Below, in pieces: positions 27,476-34,814 of a stretch of 64,000 nucleotides of DNA. The stretch comes from Acidobacteriota bacterium. Its GTDB lineage: Bacteria > Acidobacteriota > Thermoanaerobaculia > Multivoradales > J023. The stretch's first letter is position 1. Every line of letters starts with the position of its first letter. The position numbers and the translations under genes were made by a program. The DNA is taken from contig JAJCXO010000164.1 of the NCBI GenBank assembly GCA_029263395.1, forward strand, positions 20,038-84,037, read 5' to 3'. The notes below the pieces were generated by a model. It searched no databases and had not been told where the DNA came from. It worked only from the letters and a program-made list of their open reading frames with translations.

Positions 27476-27937
27476 TCAGGATTCGAGAGTATCCAGGATC
27501 GAACGATCGACCAGGGGAAACCCTTCTTTCAGCGCCGCGGCAGAGAGTCGATCATCCAAGGAAACGAAACCGAGCGAGGGTGGCTGCCCTTCTGAAGCCA
27601 GAAAAGCGGCGGCGAGTTGCAGCGCGTCGGCTGCCCTGAGAGGGTGGACTCGCAAGAATCTCCGTGCAGTCTGTCGGAGGATCTCGATCGGTTCGATACG
27701 GTGCCAACTGCGAGCCAGAGCGTCCAGTTTTCCCAAAGCGAAAGCCGCTTCTCGCGGCGAGAGCTTAATCTCACGTTCAAGGCGCGCGATCGCCGAAGCA
27801 CATTCGATCTCGCTGCCCCACCAAGTCAAGATCGCGCCATCTGCGAGGTAGAGCTCAGCGAGTCGATAACTCACCGCTTCCGTGATGACCAGGGGGACGA
27901 GAGCCGAGCTATCCCAGAATTCAACGGCCCGAGTCTC
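27476..27937 (-). CDS. PIN-domain toxin (VapC-like) with no canonical start codon at its natural N-terminus
   Basis: The frame from 27937 reads TRAVEFWDSSALVPLV, the first PIN strand with its catalytic Asp. It continues through ECASAIARLER, RAADALQLAAA and SLDDRLSAAA to the stop. The codon expected to be the start is GAG (27935-27937), and no ATG, GTG or TTG precedes the Asp. The first usable start is a GTG at 27874, which would drop the catalytic Asp and leave 132 residues. The antitoxin stop overlaps this N-terminal region. Either the start was lost and the toxin is inactive, or a rare start or coupled re-initiation is used. Confidence 0.7.
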   Translation of the reverse strand, partial: ETRAVEFWDSSALVPLVITEAVSYRLAELYLADGAILTWWGSEIECASAIARLEREIKLSPREAAFALGKLDALARSWHRIEPIEILRQTARRFLRVHPLRAADALQLAAAFLASEGQPPSLGFVSLDDRLSAAALKEGFPLVDRSILDTLES

Positions 27938-28217
27938 TCTCCTCGAGCAGCGCCTCGAGGGCCGATGCCCCCGATTGTGGACTCTGTGGCTCCTGGGTCA
28001 GGATGTTGTGCGGTAGAGGCGCCTGTGCACGACGCGCCAGGCCGCTGCGCTCCAATCGAGCGAGTCGCCCTTCAGCGTCCACCGCTCCTTGGACCGCCGA
28101 CTCGATCCGGGCAACCGGGCGACCTCGGTCGAGCACGAGAATGGTCTCGCCGTTGCGGACCTGATCGATCAAAGCGCTGAGGTTGTTTTTTGTCTCGGTC
28201 AGAGTAGCTGTTCTCAT
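27921..28217 (-). CDS. Phd/YefM-type antitoxin
   Basis: This 98-residue protein starts MRTATLTETKNNLSALIDQV and continues GETILVLDRGRPVARIE, the standard N-terminal DNA-binding fold of Phd/YefM antitoxins. The C-terminal half is charged and probably binds the PIN toxin. Its end overlaps the toxin frame. The ATG lies six bases after a -10-like box and has no ribosome site, so the transcript is predicted leaderless, as for the vapBC module at 7961. Confidence 0.88.
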   Translation of the reverse strand: MRTATLTETKNNLSALIDQVRNGETILVLDRGRPVARIESAVQGAVDAEGRLARLERSGLARRAQAPLPHNILTQEPQSPQSGASALEALLEERDSGR

Positions 28218-28223
28218 TTAGCT

Positions 28224-28252
28224 ACAATAGCCAGATCCACGTGGGCTGTCAA
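28224..28252 (-). promoter_or_regulatory. Promoter of the second toxin-antitoxin module, predicted leaderless
   Basis: On the minus strand TTGACA (28252-28247), a 17-bp spacer and TATTGT (28229-28224) are followed by six bases and then the ATG at 28217. The geometry is identical to that of the vapBC promoter at 7926-7954. Confidence 0.7.
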
Positions 28253-28410
28253 AGTTCCCGGTTCCGTCCTCGCTAGAAGACTGCGGCGCACTCCAGATTC
28301 GTTGACCGCGAGGCCACTCCCGTCCAAGTCCGCGCCGCGAGGGCACCTATTGTCAGGGGCGGTCACCGCTTCTCGGGCGACTCCACGGTCGATATCTTGC
28401 TGTAGACCGC

Positions 28411-28800
28411 TTACAGGCCGTGGGTAAAGGCGGTCGGCTGGGCAGAGACGTGGCTTTCGCCCTCCAGGCTTTCGTGGACAAGTCGCAGATCGGAGTACTC
28501 CCTCGCCGCGAGGCTGGTGTGGAGCTTCTCGACACCGGCGGCAATTTGTTGCTCGATTTCGCCTTCGGTACCCGCTGACAGGTAGAGCACGGAGCGCAGG
28601 TCTTGGTGTTGCTCGGCGCGGTGCCGCTCGGCATAAGCCGCCTCATGACGGAAAATGATCTCGTCCATACGTGGGCTGGTGGCGATATAGCGCTGAAAGG
28701 TGCCGGGGTGGCGCAGGAGGGTGTCGAGGGCGAAGAGGCCGCCGGCCGAGGTACCCATCAGCGTACGGTCGCCGGCATCGGTACGGTAAAGCGCTGATAG
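28411..28800 (-). pseudogene. 5'-truncated esterase (IroE/Fes-like) remnant
   Basis: The frame encodes YRTDAGDRTLMGTSAGGLFAL and then HPGTFQRYIATSP, with an intact GxSxGG nucleophile elbow, and ends GESHVSAQPTAFTHGL with the expected catalytic His region. The first half of the enzyme is absent. A TAG at 28822-28824 closes the frame just upstream. An AGGAGG-ATG at 28813 opens a different frame. This is the C-terminal half of a secreted-esterase-like gene and probably not functional. Confidence 0.65.
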
Positions 28801-28926
28801 GGCGAAAGCGCATGATTCCTCCTAGCTCTCGACGACGGCGCCGGACCCGTGACTTTCGTCAAGGGATAATAGGCGCAAAGCTGAATCTTGTGATGCCGGG
28901 TGGGTGGATGCCAGATGCCGGAGGTG

Positions 28927-28968
28927 GCGACCACCTCGGTCATCGAGGTAGCGGCCACCTCGGTCATC
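28927..28968. repeat. Two GCG(A/G)CCACCTCGGTCATC units
   Basis: The units lie at 28927-28944 and 28951-28968. The core is the reverse complement of the motif at 27362 and 27398. The surrounding gap (28801-29076) contains no gene I can support. Confidence 0.55.
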
Positions 28969-29076
28969 ACCACTGGGTAACCAAACGGTGCGGCTGCCGC
29001 AGGAGCTGACACGGCCTGTTCACTAACGGGTGAGACAAAGGTGTCGGCCAAGCCGCCGACCCTCCCGAGTGTATTC

Positions 29077-30129
29077 TCAGAAAGGAACCATCGACTCCCA
29101 ATAGGGACCCTCCATAGCCACCTGTTTGTCCGGCAGGTGACGGAACACTCGAATACCGCGATCACGCGACAGAACAATCGCTTTGGCTTCGATGTTCTCT
29201 CGGCAGAACCAAGCCGCCGACCGATGGCGACTACCCAAACCCAAATCGCTCATTCTCGCTTCAGTGGCAGTGTTGGACTCGTCGATGAGCTGGACGGTCG
29301 TATGCTGTTGATCCAAGAACACACCGCCTCCTCGAATGTTGAATCGTGAATCGAGGAGCACAGCGCCGTCGATTTGTGTCAGACGAGCCGCTGCGTCGAC
29401 GGTGTCTGGGTTGTCCGCTGAGGCGTGGAGGACTGGTTCTCGAGTGGCTCTGTGCGGTAATAGCGGGTAGGGCTCGGCGTTGAAGTCGACCAGGGGGCGC
29501 GTCGCCGATTCGGGCTTGCCGTCGTAAAATAGCAGGGTCCCCCCGTGGGCAAGTCCAAGGACCGATGACACGACGCGCCGCAGCAATTCAGCTGCTTCGT
29601 CTGCGTGGACGTTGGTATCGAGGGCAGCCCGCTGGCACAATGTGTCGAATGTTGAGCTGTTGCTGATATCTCGGGCTCGTTTGCATTGGCCTCTGACCAA
29701 GGTCCAGGAGCAGGGTGGGCGTTCTCCCTGGCAGGTTGTGACCTCGAGCTCACCAGGGCCTCGCACGCCAAAGTAAGCTCCTGGTATGGCGCTGGATCCC
29801 TTGAGATTCAAGATACTCTTGCAGGTCGGCACCAAACCGTCGAGTACGATGGCGAACGGTGGTGGGGCAATCGCCGGAGCCAGTGCGACAATTTCCGCCA
29901 GGTGTACGAGCGTCGTACCGAGCCGGATGACAGTCCGACTTGGTTGTTCATTGCTGGTGAATGCAAAGAGCAGTTGAGGATAACGCCCCTCGTCGACAGA
30001 AAGGCTGAGCTTGTAAAGCTCCGAGATGACGGCAGAGATCTGCTCTTTAGACGGTAGGCCATCCCCCCCTTCCCAGGTTGCTACCGCCGCCTCGGCGAGC
30101 TCTTGCGGTCCTTCGAACACGATAGCCAT
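29077..30129 (-). CDS. DisA_N-like nucleotide cyclase domain protein with DACNV-type sensor
   Basis: This protein has 350 residues from ATG 30129. A TTG at 30144 would add five residues and overlap the previous gene. The first 185 residues resemble the DACNV-type sensor that precedes some diadenylate-cyclase domains, including EGRYPQLLFAF, EIVALAPA and FGVRGPGELEV, and then HGGTLLFYDG. The C-terminal part has the DisA_N signatures DGA (254-256) in QIDGAVLLDS, GGGVFLD and RHR (301-303) in GSRHRSAAW. It differs from housekeeping cyclases where they have a SEE/SEETG-like motif: here SRDRG (321-325). It should make c-di-AMP or another cyclic dinucleotide, if active. It follows the DUF4062/ACT gene by 5 bp, forming a two-gene operon. 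Confidence 0.75.
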   Translation of the reverse strand: MAIVFEGPQELAEAAVATWEGGDGLPSKEQISAVISELYKLSLSVDEGRYPQLLFAFTSNEQPSRTVIRLGTTLVHLAEIVALAPAIAPPPFAIVLDGLVPTCKSILNLKGSSAIPGAYFGVRGPGELEVTTCQGERPPCSWTLVRGQCKRARDISNSSTFDTLCQRAALDTNVHADEAAELLRRVVSSVLGLAHGGTLLFYDGKPESATRPLVDFNAEPYPLLPHRATREPVLHASADNPDTVDAAARLTQIDGAVLLDSRFNIRGGGVFLDQQHTTVQLIDESNTATEARMSDLGLGSRHRSAAWFCRENIEAKAIVLSRDRGIRVFRHLPDKQVAMEGPYWESMVPF

Positions 30130-30134
30130 CGGTA

Positions 30135-31163
30135 TCAGGTCCAATAACGCCCGCGCAGGGCAGTGCTGTCGACGGTGAGAATTCCTGGCAATTTGCGGAG
30201 TCGTTCAGCCAGCAGTGACTGGGCGTCCCTGGGAAAGGCATCACCGTTCAAACTGAAGTAAATTCTTCCAAGCATGATACCTCCCGATGTGAAGGTGTCG
30301 ATACTCGTGCTGAAGACCGAAGTATTCTGTTCCTTTAATTGAGAGAAGATGAGGTTCGCGACTCCAGGGTGATCGATGAAAGTGATCAGAAACTGGATCT
30401 TTGTCCGAACCTCGGGCTCGCCGGGCCCTACCCTCGTGATTTTGATGGTGGTAGCTGGATCGGCAGGGAGCGCTGGTGTCAGGGCATGGTCGATGATTCG
30501 ATCGTTGGGTATTTTGTCGTACGGCCATTCGGCGACGAAATGAAGGATTGCAAGACTACCGCTGGTGGTTTGGTTACCGCTGGCGAGGTTTCCTTGCAGG
30601 TTGCTGATGGCCTCGGCCACTGCTGCCAATAGGCCGCTCTGGTCTGGACAGGTCACCGCTATTTTGATTCTGTGGAGGGAAGCAAGGTACTGAATCAGAC
30701 AGCCATCTTGATACTCTGAAAGTCTTGCGCTGAATTGTTTCCGAAACTGCATTGGGGTCTGGTATTTGGTGACATATTGCTTCGCTTCGTCCAACATACT
30801 TTGGACTTCCGGGGCTCTTTGAGCAGCCAGAGCGAAAACAAGGATCTCGGGCTTTGGGTTTTGCATGTTACAAACTTCAAGGATTTCGTAATGCAACGCG
30901 TTGACTCGGTTGGGCGAGTGTGGAGAGTCGAGGCGGAGCTCTCCGTAACTGTGGTCGATGATGGCGACGAAGAGGTCGCAGGACCTGATGGTTTCTTTGA
31001 ATTGACTCTGGAGTAATCTCGCCTGCTCTTCACTAATACCTTTCCGCGGCCATGGGACGGAAACCGGGTCGCAGCCCTTTTGGACCGCGATGCGGTGGGC
31101 AGCCTCTCGAGATTCAGCAAGGTCAGGACTTTCACAGGCGATGTAGATGTTGGTGGTTTCCAT
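30135..31163 (-). CDS. DUF4062-like N-terminal domain with two ACT domains
   Basis: This 342-residue protein begins at ATG 31163 with AAAGGA upstream. Residues 1-155 resemble DUF4062, a TIR-like Rossmann domain often at the front of conflict proteins: IYIACESPDLAESREAAHRI, CDLFVAIIDHSYGELRL, HYEILEVC and ILVFAL. Residues about 168-250 and 255-335 look like paired ACT domains of the GcvR type (VTCPDQSGLLAAVAEAI and FLITFIDHPGVANLIFSQL). ACT domains bind small ligands, usually amino acids. No catalytic C-terminal effector or membrane span is evident. The gene precedes the DisA_N-like gene, so it could be its ligand-controlled regulator or its effector. Base composition is more AT-rich than in neighbouring housekeeping genes, which suggests acquisition. 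Confidence 0.7.
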   Translation of the reverse strand: METTNIYIACESPDLAESREAAHRIAVQKGCDPVSVPWPRKGISEEQARLLQSQFKETIRSCDLFVAIIDHSYGELRLDSPHSPNRVNALHYEILEVCNMQNPKPEILVFALAAQRAPEVQSMLDEAKQYVTKYQTPMQFRKQFSARLSEYQDGCLIQYLASLHRIKIAVTCPDQSGLLAAVAEAISNLQGNLASGNQTTSGSLAILHFVAEWPYDKIPNDRIIDHALTPALPADPATTIKITRVGPGEPEVRTKIQFLITFIDHPGVANLIFSQLKEQNTSVFSTSIDTFTSGGIMLGRIYFSLNGDAFPRDAQSLLAERLRKLPGILTVDSTALRGRYWT

Positions 31164-31219
31164 GGCGGTTCCTTTGGGAGTCGTGGTGAGTAGACGGCCA
31201 ACCTGGCTTCGGATGCCTG

Positions 31220-31235
31220 AGTCGACGCCTCGACT
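31220..31235 (-). promoter_or_regulatory. Palindrome in the leader of the DUF4062/DisA_N operon
   Basis: AGTCGA and TCGACT flank CGCC, 57 bp upstream of the operon start in a 355-bp divergent region. It is a possible operator. I see no convincing promoter in the remainder of 31164-31518. Confidence 0.3.
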
Positions 31236-31518
31236 GGATCACTGGTAGACGTTCGAGTGAGTTAGTTCCCGTTCGATTGGTTTTGTTGCAAAAAATTTGG
31301 ATCGGGATGGAAGAACAGTTGTTGCAGGTCACACGGTTTGACTCCGTGCGTGAGGAGTCGCCATTTCTGGATAGGTGCTCCAGCCTTGAAAGAAGGTAGG
31401 GTTCATTATTCTCGGGCAGCTTAAGAACCGACGTGTTGCGGCTATTACCGCCGATGGGCGGCGATCTCTCGTGCGATCAAGGGAACCCTCGGACGACGCG
31501 GCAGGTCCAAAGGGGCGC

Positions 31519-32328
31519 ATGGAAACCCAACCACAAGCGCGTCGAGGCTCCGGGCAGCTGACAACATCAGGTTGGTTGCGGGTGCTGCCGCTCCTCCTCC
31601 TGCTCATAGCACCGGTTGTGACCGCCCAAACGACCAAGCCCCCTGGTGTCCAGCCACGAGCGGGAGAGAGTAACCAGTCCTCCCTGGGTCGAGTGGAGGC
31701 GAGAACCCTGTACGTAGCAGAGGCCCGCAAGCCTGTCCGCCACCTGGTTTTCACACCGTCGACGTATACTGCCGCCGGGCAGCACCGTTGGCCCCTGATC
31801 GTCGGCCTGCACGGCACTGCGGGCAATCCAGAGCAAGTGATGGGATTTCAGCGCCTGAAGGAGCTGGCGGAACGATACGGCTACCTGGTGGTGTGTCCCT
31901 ACTCGAGTGGCGTCGGCGACCTACACCGGCGTTATGTGCTCCAGGTCTTGGCTGACACCCAGGGTCACTATCAGGTCGATCCTGAGCGAATCTTCCTGTT
32001 GGGATTTTCTCGCGGTGGGGCCGGCGTTTGGAGCCTCGGAGCCAACCATCCCGAGCTTTGGGCGGGCCTGGCCCCGATCTCCCCAGCGACTGGAGCCGAT
32101 CCGGAACCCCTCGAGCGTATGCGTGACTTGCCGATCATTGTGGTCATGGGCGACCAGGACAAGGCGGTTTCGTTAACATCCGTGCGGTGCTGGGTACGGC
32201 GCATGGACGAACTCGACATGGTCCACCAATTCGTTGAGATCCCCGGCATGGAACACAACCTGTCCAAGGTCAACTTCCTACCCCTGGTCTTTGAGTTCTT
32301 CGAACGCCAAACACGGGGAAGAAACTAA
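31519..32328 (+). CDS. Secreted alpha/beta hydrolase (CE1/PHB-depolymerase-like esterase)
   Basis: ATG 31519 is preceded by AAAGGGG and gives a 269-residue protein. A GTG at 31471 would add 16 residues. A hydrophobic signal segment (LRVLPLLLLLIAPVVTAQ) directs export. The hydrolase core shows WPLIVGLHGTAGNPEQV, the nucleophile elbow LGFSRGGAG with Ser164, MGDQDKAV for the acid and GMEHNL for the catalytic His, so the triad is complete. The substrate is probably an ester or a feruloyl- or polyhydroxyalkanoate-like polymer, but this cannot be fixed. It is divergent from the DUF4062/DisA_N operon. Confidence 0.82.
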   Translation: METQPQARRGSGQLTTSGWLRVLPLLLLLIAPVVTAQTTKPPGVQPRAGESNQSSLGRVEARTLYVAEARKPVRHLVFTPSTYTAAGQHRWPLIVGLHGTAGNPEQVMGFQRLKELAERYGYLVVCPYSSGVGDLHRRYVLQVLADTQGHYQVDPERIFLLGFSRGGAGVWSLGANHPELWAGLAPISPATGADPEPLERMRDLPIIVVMGDQDKAVSLTSVRCWVRRMDELDMVHQFVEIPGMEHNLSKVNFLPLVFEFFERQTRGRN

Positions 32329-32369
32329 GCCGAAGGGCGTCCCTCACTTGGACCTGCGGAGATCCCTTA

Positions 32370-32493
32370 ACGCGATTGCACGGGGCGCAAACGTCTTTGG
32401 CCGATGCCGGACGCGATTGCACCGGGTGCAAACGGGGTCGGGGGAGTCATATGGACTAACTATTTGACTCGTTTCGAGGTCCCCGTCCCGTTT
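32370..32493. repeat. Second copy of the array-B end module, with two 41-bp units
   Basis: ACGCGATTGCA occurs at 32370 and 32411. The second unit runs into CCGGACGCGATTGCACCGGG, then the module with AGTCATAT (32445-32452), ATGGACTAACTATTTGACTC and GAGGTCCCCG. It is nearly identical to 18867-18945. It follows the hydrolase gene. Confidence 0.85.
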
Positions 32494-32551
32494 CGACGTC
32501 GGGCTTGGCACTCCATGTTGCGGTAGATGTTGTCATGCGCGCCACAAAAGA

Positions 32552-32577
32552 CCCCTGGGAGTTGCCGCTCCCAGGGG
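32552..32577 (-). terminator. Strong intrinsic-terminator-like hairpin
   Basis: CCCCTGGGAG and CTCCCAGGGG form a perfect 10-bp stem with a 6-base loop. Read on the minus strand it is followed by TCTTTT, so it should terminate transcripts of the truncated minus-strand gene at 32681-32925. Confidence 0.7.
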
Positions 32578-32680
32578 CAGGACTGTCGCCAGTCGATGAC
32601 TTGCTACCAGTGGCGGGGACGGTGCCTTCAGCGGGCTCGGAAGGCTCGGTGGCTTCGGGGTTCGAGGCTGCCTCGCGCTC

Positions 32681-32925
32681 TTAACGCGCTTGTTTGACGG
32701 TCCGTCCTGGGCGACGCTGCGACGGCCGTACTGCTGCCGCCAGTTCGGGTTCGCCAGCGAGGTTGTACAACCCCTCCAGCGTCCGAGCTGTCGACGAGAA
32801 GACTTGGTCGTACTCGTCCTTTGCCCGGTTGCGATCGGCCAGTATCGTCACAGCACGCTTCGCTTCGCGACCAACGACGTTGAGAGCGTCGCGCATCGCT
32901 TGGGTCAGGTGGTTGCTGTAGCCTG
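32681..32925 (-). pseudogene. C-terminal fragment of an uncharacterised protein
   Basis: The frame encodes a helical stretch, QAMRDALNVVGREAKRAVT, ending in GEPELAAAVRPSQRRPGRT, a style of C-terminus I associate with uncharacterised proteins but cannot name. Similarity to a real protein seems to stop at about 32925, where the opposite-strand HEAT-repeat gene begins. It has its own terminator downstream. It may be translated from the ATG of QAMRDAL (70 residues), but I treat it as a 5'-truncated gene. Confidence 0.45.
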
Positions 32926-33657
32926 TTGATCTTGGGGCTCGTTGTTCCTGCGTCGGGTGAGATCGCGACGTTGGATTCGCCCCAGGAGACATTCTTGGCC
33001 CAGCTGGAGCGGGAGCTGAGCGAGTTCGGTGTTGCTGTCGACACTGCCAGCCTGCTCGATGCGCTGGCCCATCACAACAACGAGTTGGCACGTGGTCATG
33101 CGTCGGAAGTCCTCGGGTTGCGTGGCGAGGGCGCCGCAGCGGAGGCGTTACTGGAGGCCGCGAAGGAAGATGATTCATGGCTGGTTCGTGAATCCTCAGC
33201 TGGCGCTCTACATCGCCTCGGGCGTTCGGAAGGCCTCGATGTGTTACGCGGTGAGATGAAGGCGGCGCGCCTCATTACCCGCCGTCTCGGTCTGGCAGCC
33301 CAACTCGCTCGGCTCGGCGATTCCTCGGGTTATGCTCTGGTGGTGGAAGCCTTGGACAACCCGGACGTGTGGCGGTCGGCGATGTTCAGCCTGGTACCGT
33401 TCCTCCGGTTTGAGCAGCTGGAGGCACAGCAGGCGTTGATCGGTCAGACGTATGCTGACGATCCCGCTGTACGTCGGCAGGCTCTGACGTCTCTCGGGCT
33501 AGATCTTTCGGATCAATACCTGCAACTTAGTGAGCTCGAGAGTGTGTTGGAAGCGTCGACAAAAGACTCGGACGAAAAGGTTCGGGAAACCGCCGGCAAA
33601 CTGCTGAGGCGGTGGCGGATGATCGAGCGATTCGGAGGGTCCGGTAAGCCGCACTAG
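32926..33657 (+). CDS. HEAT-repeat protein, probably missing its N-terminus
   Basis: This 243-residue protein from a TTG at 32926 is made of alpha-helical HEAT-like repeats: GHASEVLGLRGEGAAAEALL, DSWLVRESSAGALHRLG, RLGLAAQLARLGD and DPAVRRQALTSLG. HEAT repeats bind proteins, with no catalytic role of their own. The first residues (LILGLVVPASGE) look like the tail of a signal peptide or TM helix whose start is missing. No ribosome site precedes the TTG. It faces a second truncated gene head to head at 32925, which suggests a rearrangement joint. Expression is uncertain. Confidence 0.6.
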   Translation: MILGLVVPASGEIATLDSPQETFLAQLERELSEFGVAVDTASLLDALAHHNNELARGHASEVLGLRGEGAAAEALLEAAKEDDSWLVRESSAGALHRLGRSEGLDVLRGEMKAARLITRRLGLAAQLARLGDSSGYALVVEALDNPDVWRSAMFSLVPFLRFEQLEAQQALIGQTYADDPAVRRQALTSLGLDLSDQYLQLSELESVLEASTKDSDEKVRETAGKLLRRWRMIERFGGSGKPH

Positions 33658-33683
33658 GCGTGTCGATCGGTGGAGAGTAATCC

Positions 33684-34378
33684 ATGGAAGTTTTGAAGCT
33701 TTTTATCAGCGGTCTCATCTCGAGTGGTCTGGTGGTGACGGCCGCTGTGTATCTTTCAAGAGCGCCCTCGAGAAGAAGCTGCAAAAGGAAGTTGAGCAGT
33801 TCAAGTCGGGCCTGGCGAGTGAGTTAGAGGAACTCAAGGCAGACCTGGCGCTCAAATTGGAGGAGGCTCGGTCAGAGTTTCGCAAGGGGGAGTCCGAGCG
33901 CCACTCGAAGTTTCAAGAATTGTTGGATTTTCGAGCGCGACAATTGCGCGAGTTCTATTGGCCGGTCTACTTCGGGTTACAAAAGGACAACGTGATCTGG
34001 CGTCGGATCTTGGATAAGCGAGATTCAAAGGATGAGCTACAACGCAGCGTCGGAGGTGTTATCGAGAGCGATGTGGTGCTGCCCAATCATGCTCGACTCG
34101 TGTCGGTAATCGAAGAGAATCTTTACCTTGCGGAAGCGGACGAGGAACTCGAAAAACTGTTGTTGGCGTACGTCCGCCATGTGGCGGTGTACACCTCGAT
34201 GCGGACGGCTGGTGAGGAATTGATGTTCCCTATCAAAGAGGGCGAAGCATGGCCCGACGGCCTGTTTCCCGCCATTGAATCGCGTCTGCGATCATTACAA
34301 GCGGACTACAACCGCCTGTTGGACTTGCAGGAGAGTGCTGGCCAGCGTCTTAACGGTCCAGGGGAATCTCAGTCGTAG
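33684..34378 (+). pseudogene. TM-anchored coiled-coil protein of unknown function, frameshifted
   Basis: ATG 33684 with GGAGAG upstream starts MEVLKLFISGLISSGLVVTA, a TM anchor. After about 25 codons the coiled-coil frame ALEKKLQKEVEQFKSGLASE continues in a different phase through to 34378. A single-base indel near 33759-33763 would join the two. Without it the downstream part could start only at TTG 33857 (173 residues: LDFRARQLREFYWPVYFGLQ, then LLAYVRHVAVYTSMR). I do not recognise the family. It could be a sequencing error or a recent inactivating mutation. Confidence 0.6.
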
Positions 34379-34435
34379 AGCAACTCCAAGAGTCTCAACT
34401 TGTCCCCGCTGTCGGTGGCAAGTTCGCGGAACCCT

Positions 34436-34460
34436 CTAAGTGACCGCGAAGGCCACTTAG
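34436..34460. terminator. Stem-loop with GCGAA loop
   Basis: CTAAGTGACC and GGCCACTTAG pair over 10 bp with one mismatch around GCGAA, 58 bp after the coiled-coil gene. No T-tract follows. The rest of 34379-34814 shows no gene, repeat or RNA I can support. Confidence 0.4.
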
Positions 34461-34814
34461 ACCGCTCCACAGCGCGGTATCCAAAGCCAGCCGGACGAAT
34501 CTGGAAAGATTGCGTAGAGATAGTGGTGTCGTCTCGCGTCACTGCTGGGTCTCGGTGCGCCGTTGACCTGGGCTCGAGGGGATCCGACGGGAGATGAGGA
34601 GTAGATTTTTCGCCCTAGATGGGGGACCTGACGAGCCGTTTGCGCTGTAGGAGTCAAGTCACTTCTCGCACCGAGTCAGGTTCCATGAGTATGCGATCAG
34701 GCGGCTGGGACCTCGATCACCGATTACACTGGAGAGTGATTAGTTCACCGTTCCTAGAAGTCGGAAGATGCTAGATGTGATGCGTTTCGTGAATGTGTTG
34801 TCGACGACCTCGAG

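Noticed and set aside
28758..29177. 139-codon minus-strand frame over the 28.9-kb repeats
   Set aside because: Composed of repeat-derived residues and out-of-frame esterase debris, with no ribosome site.
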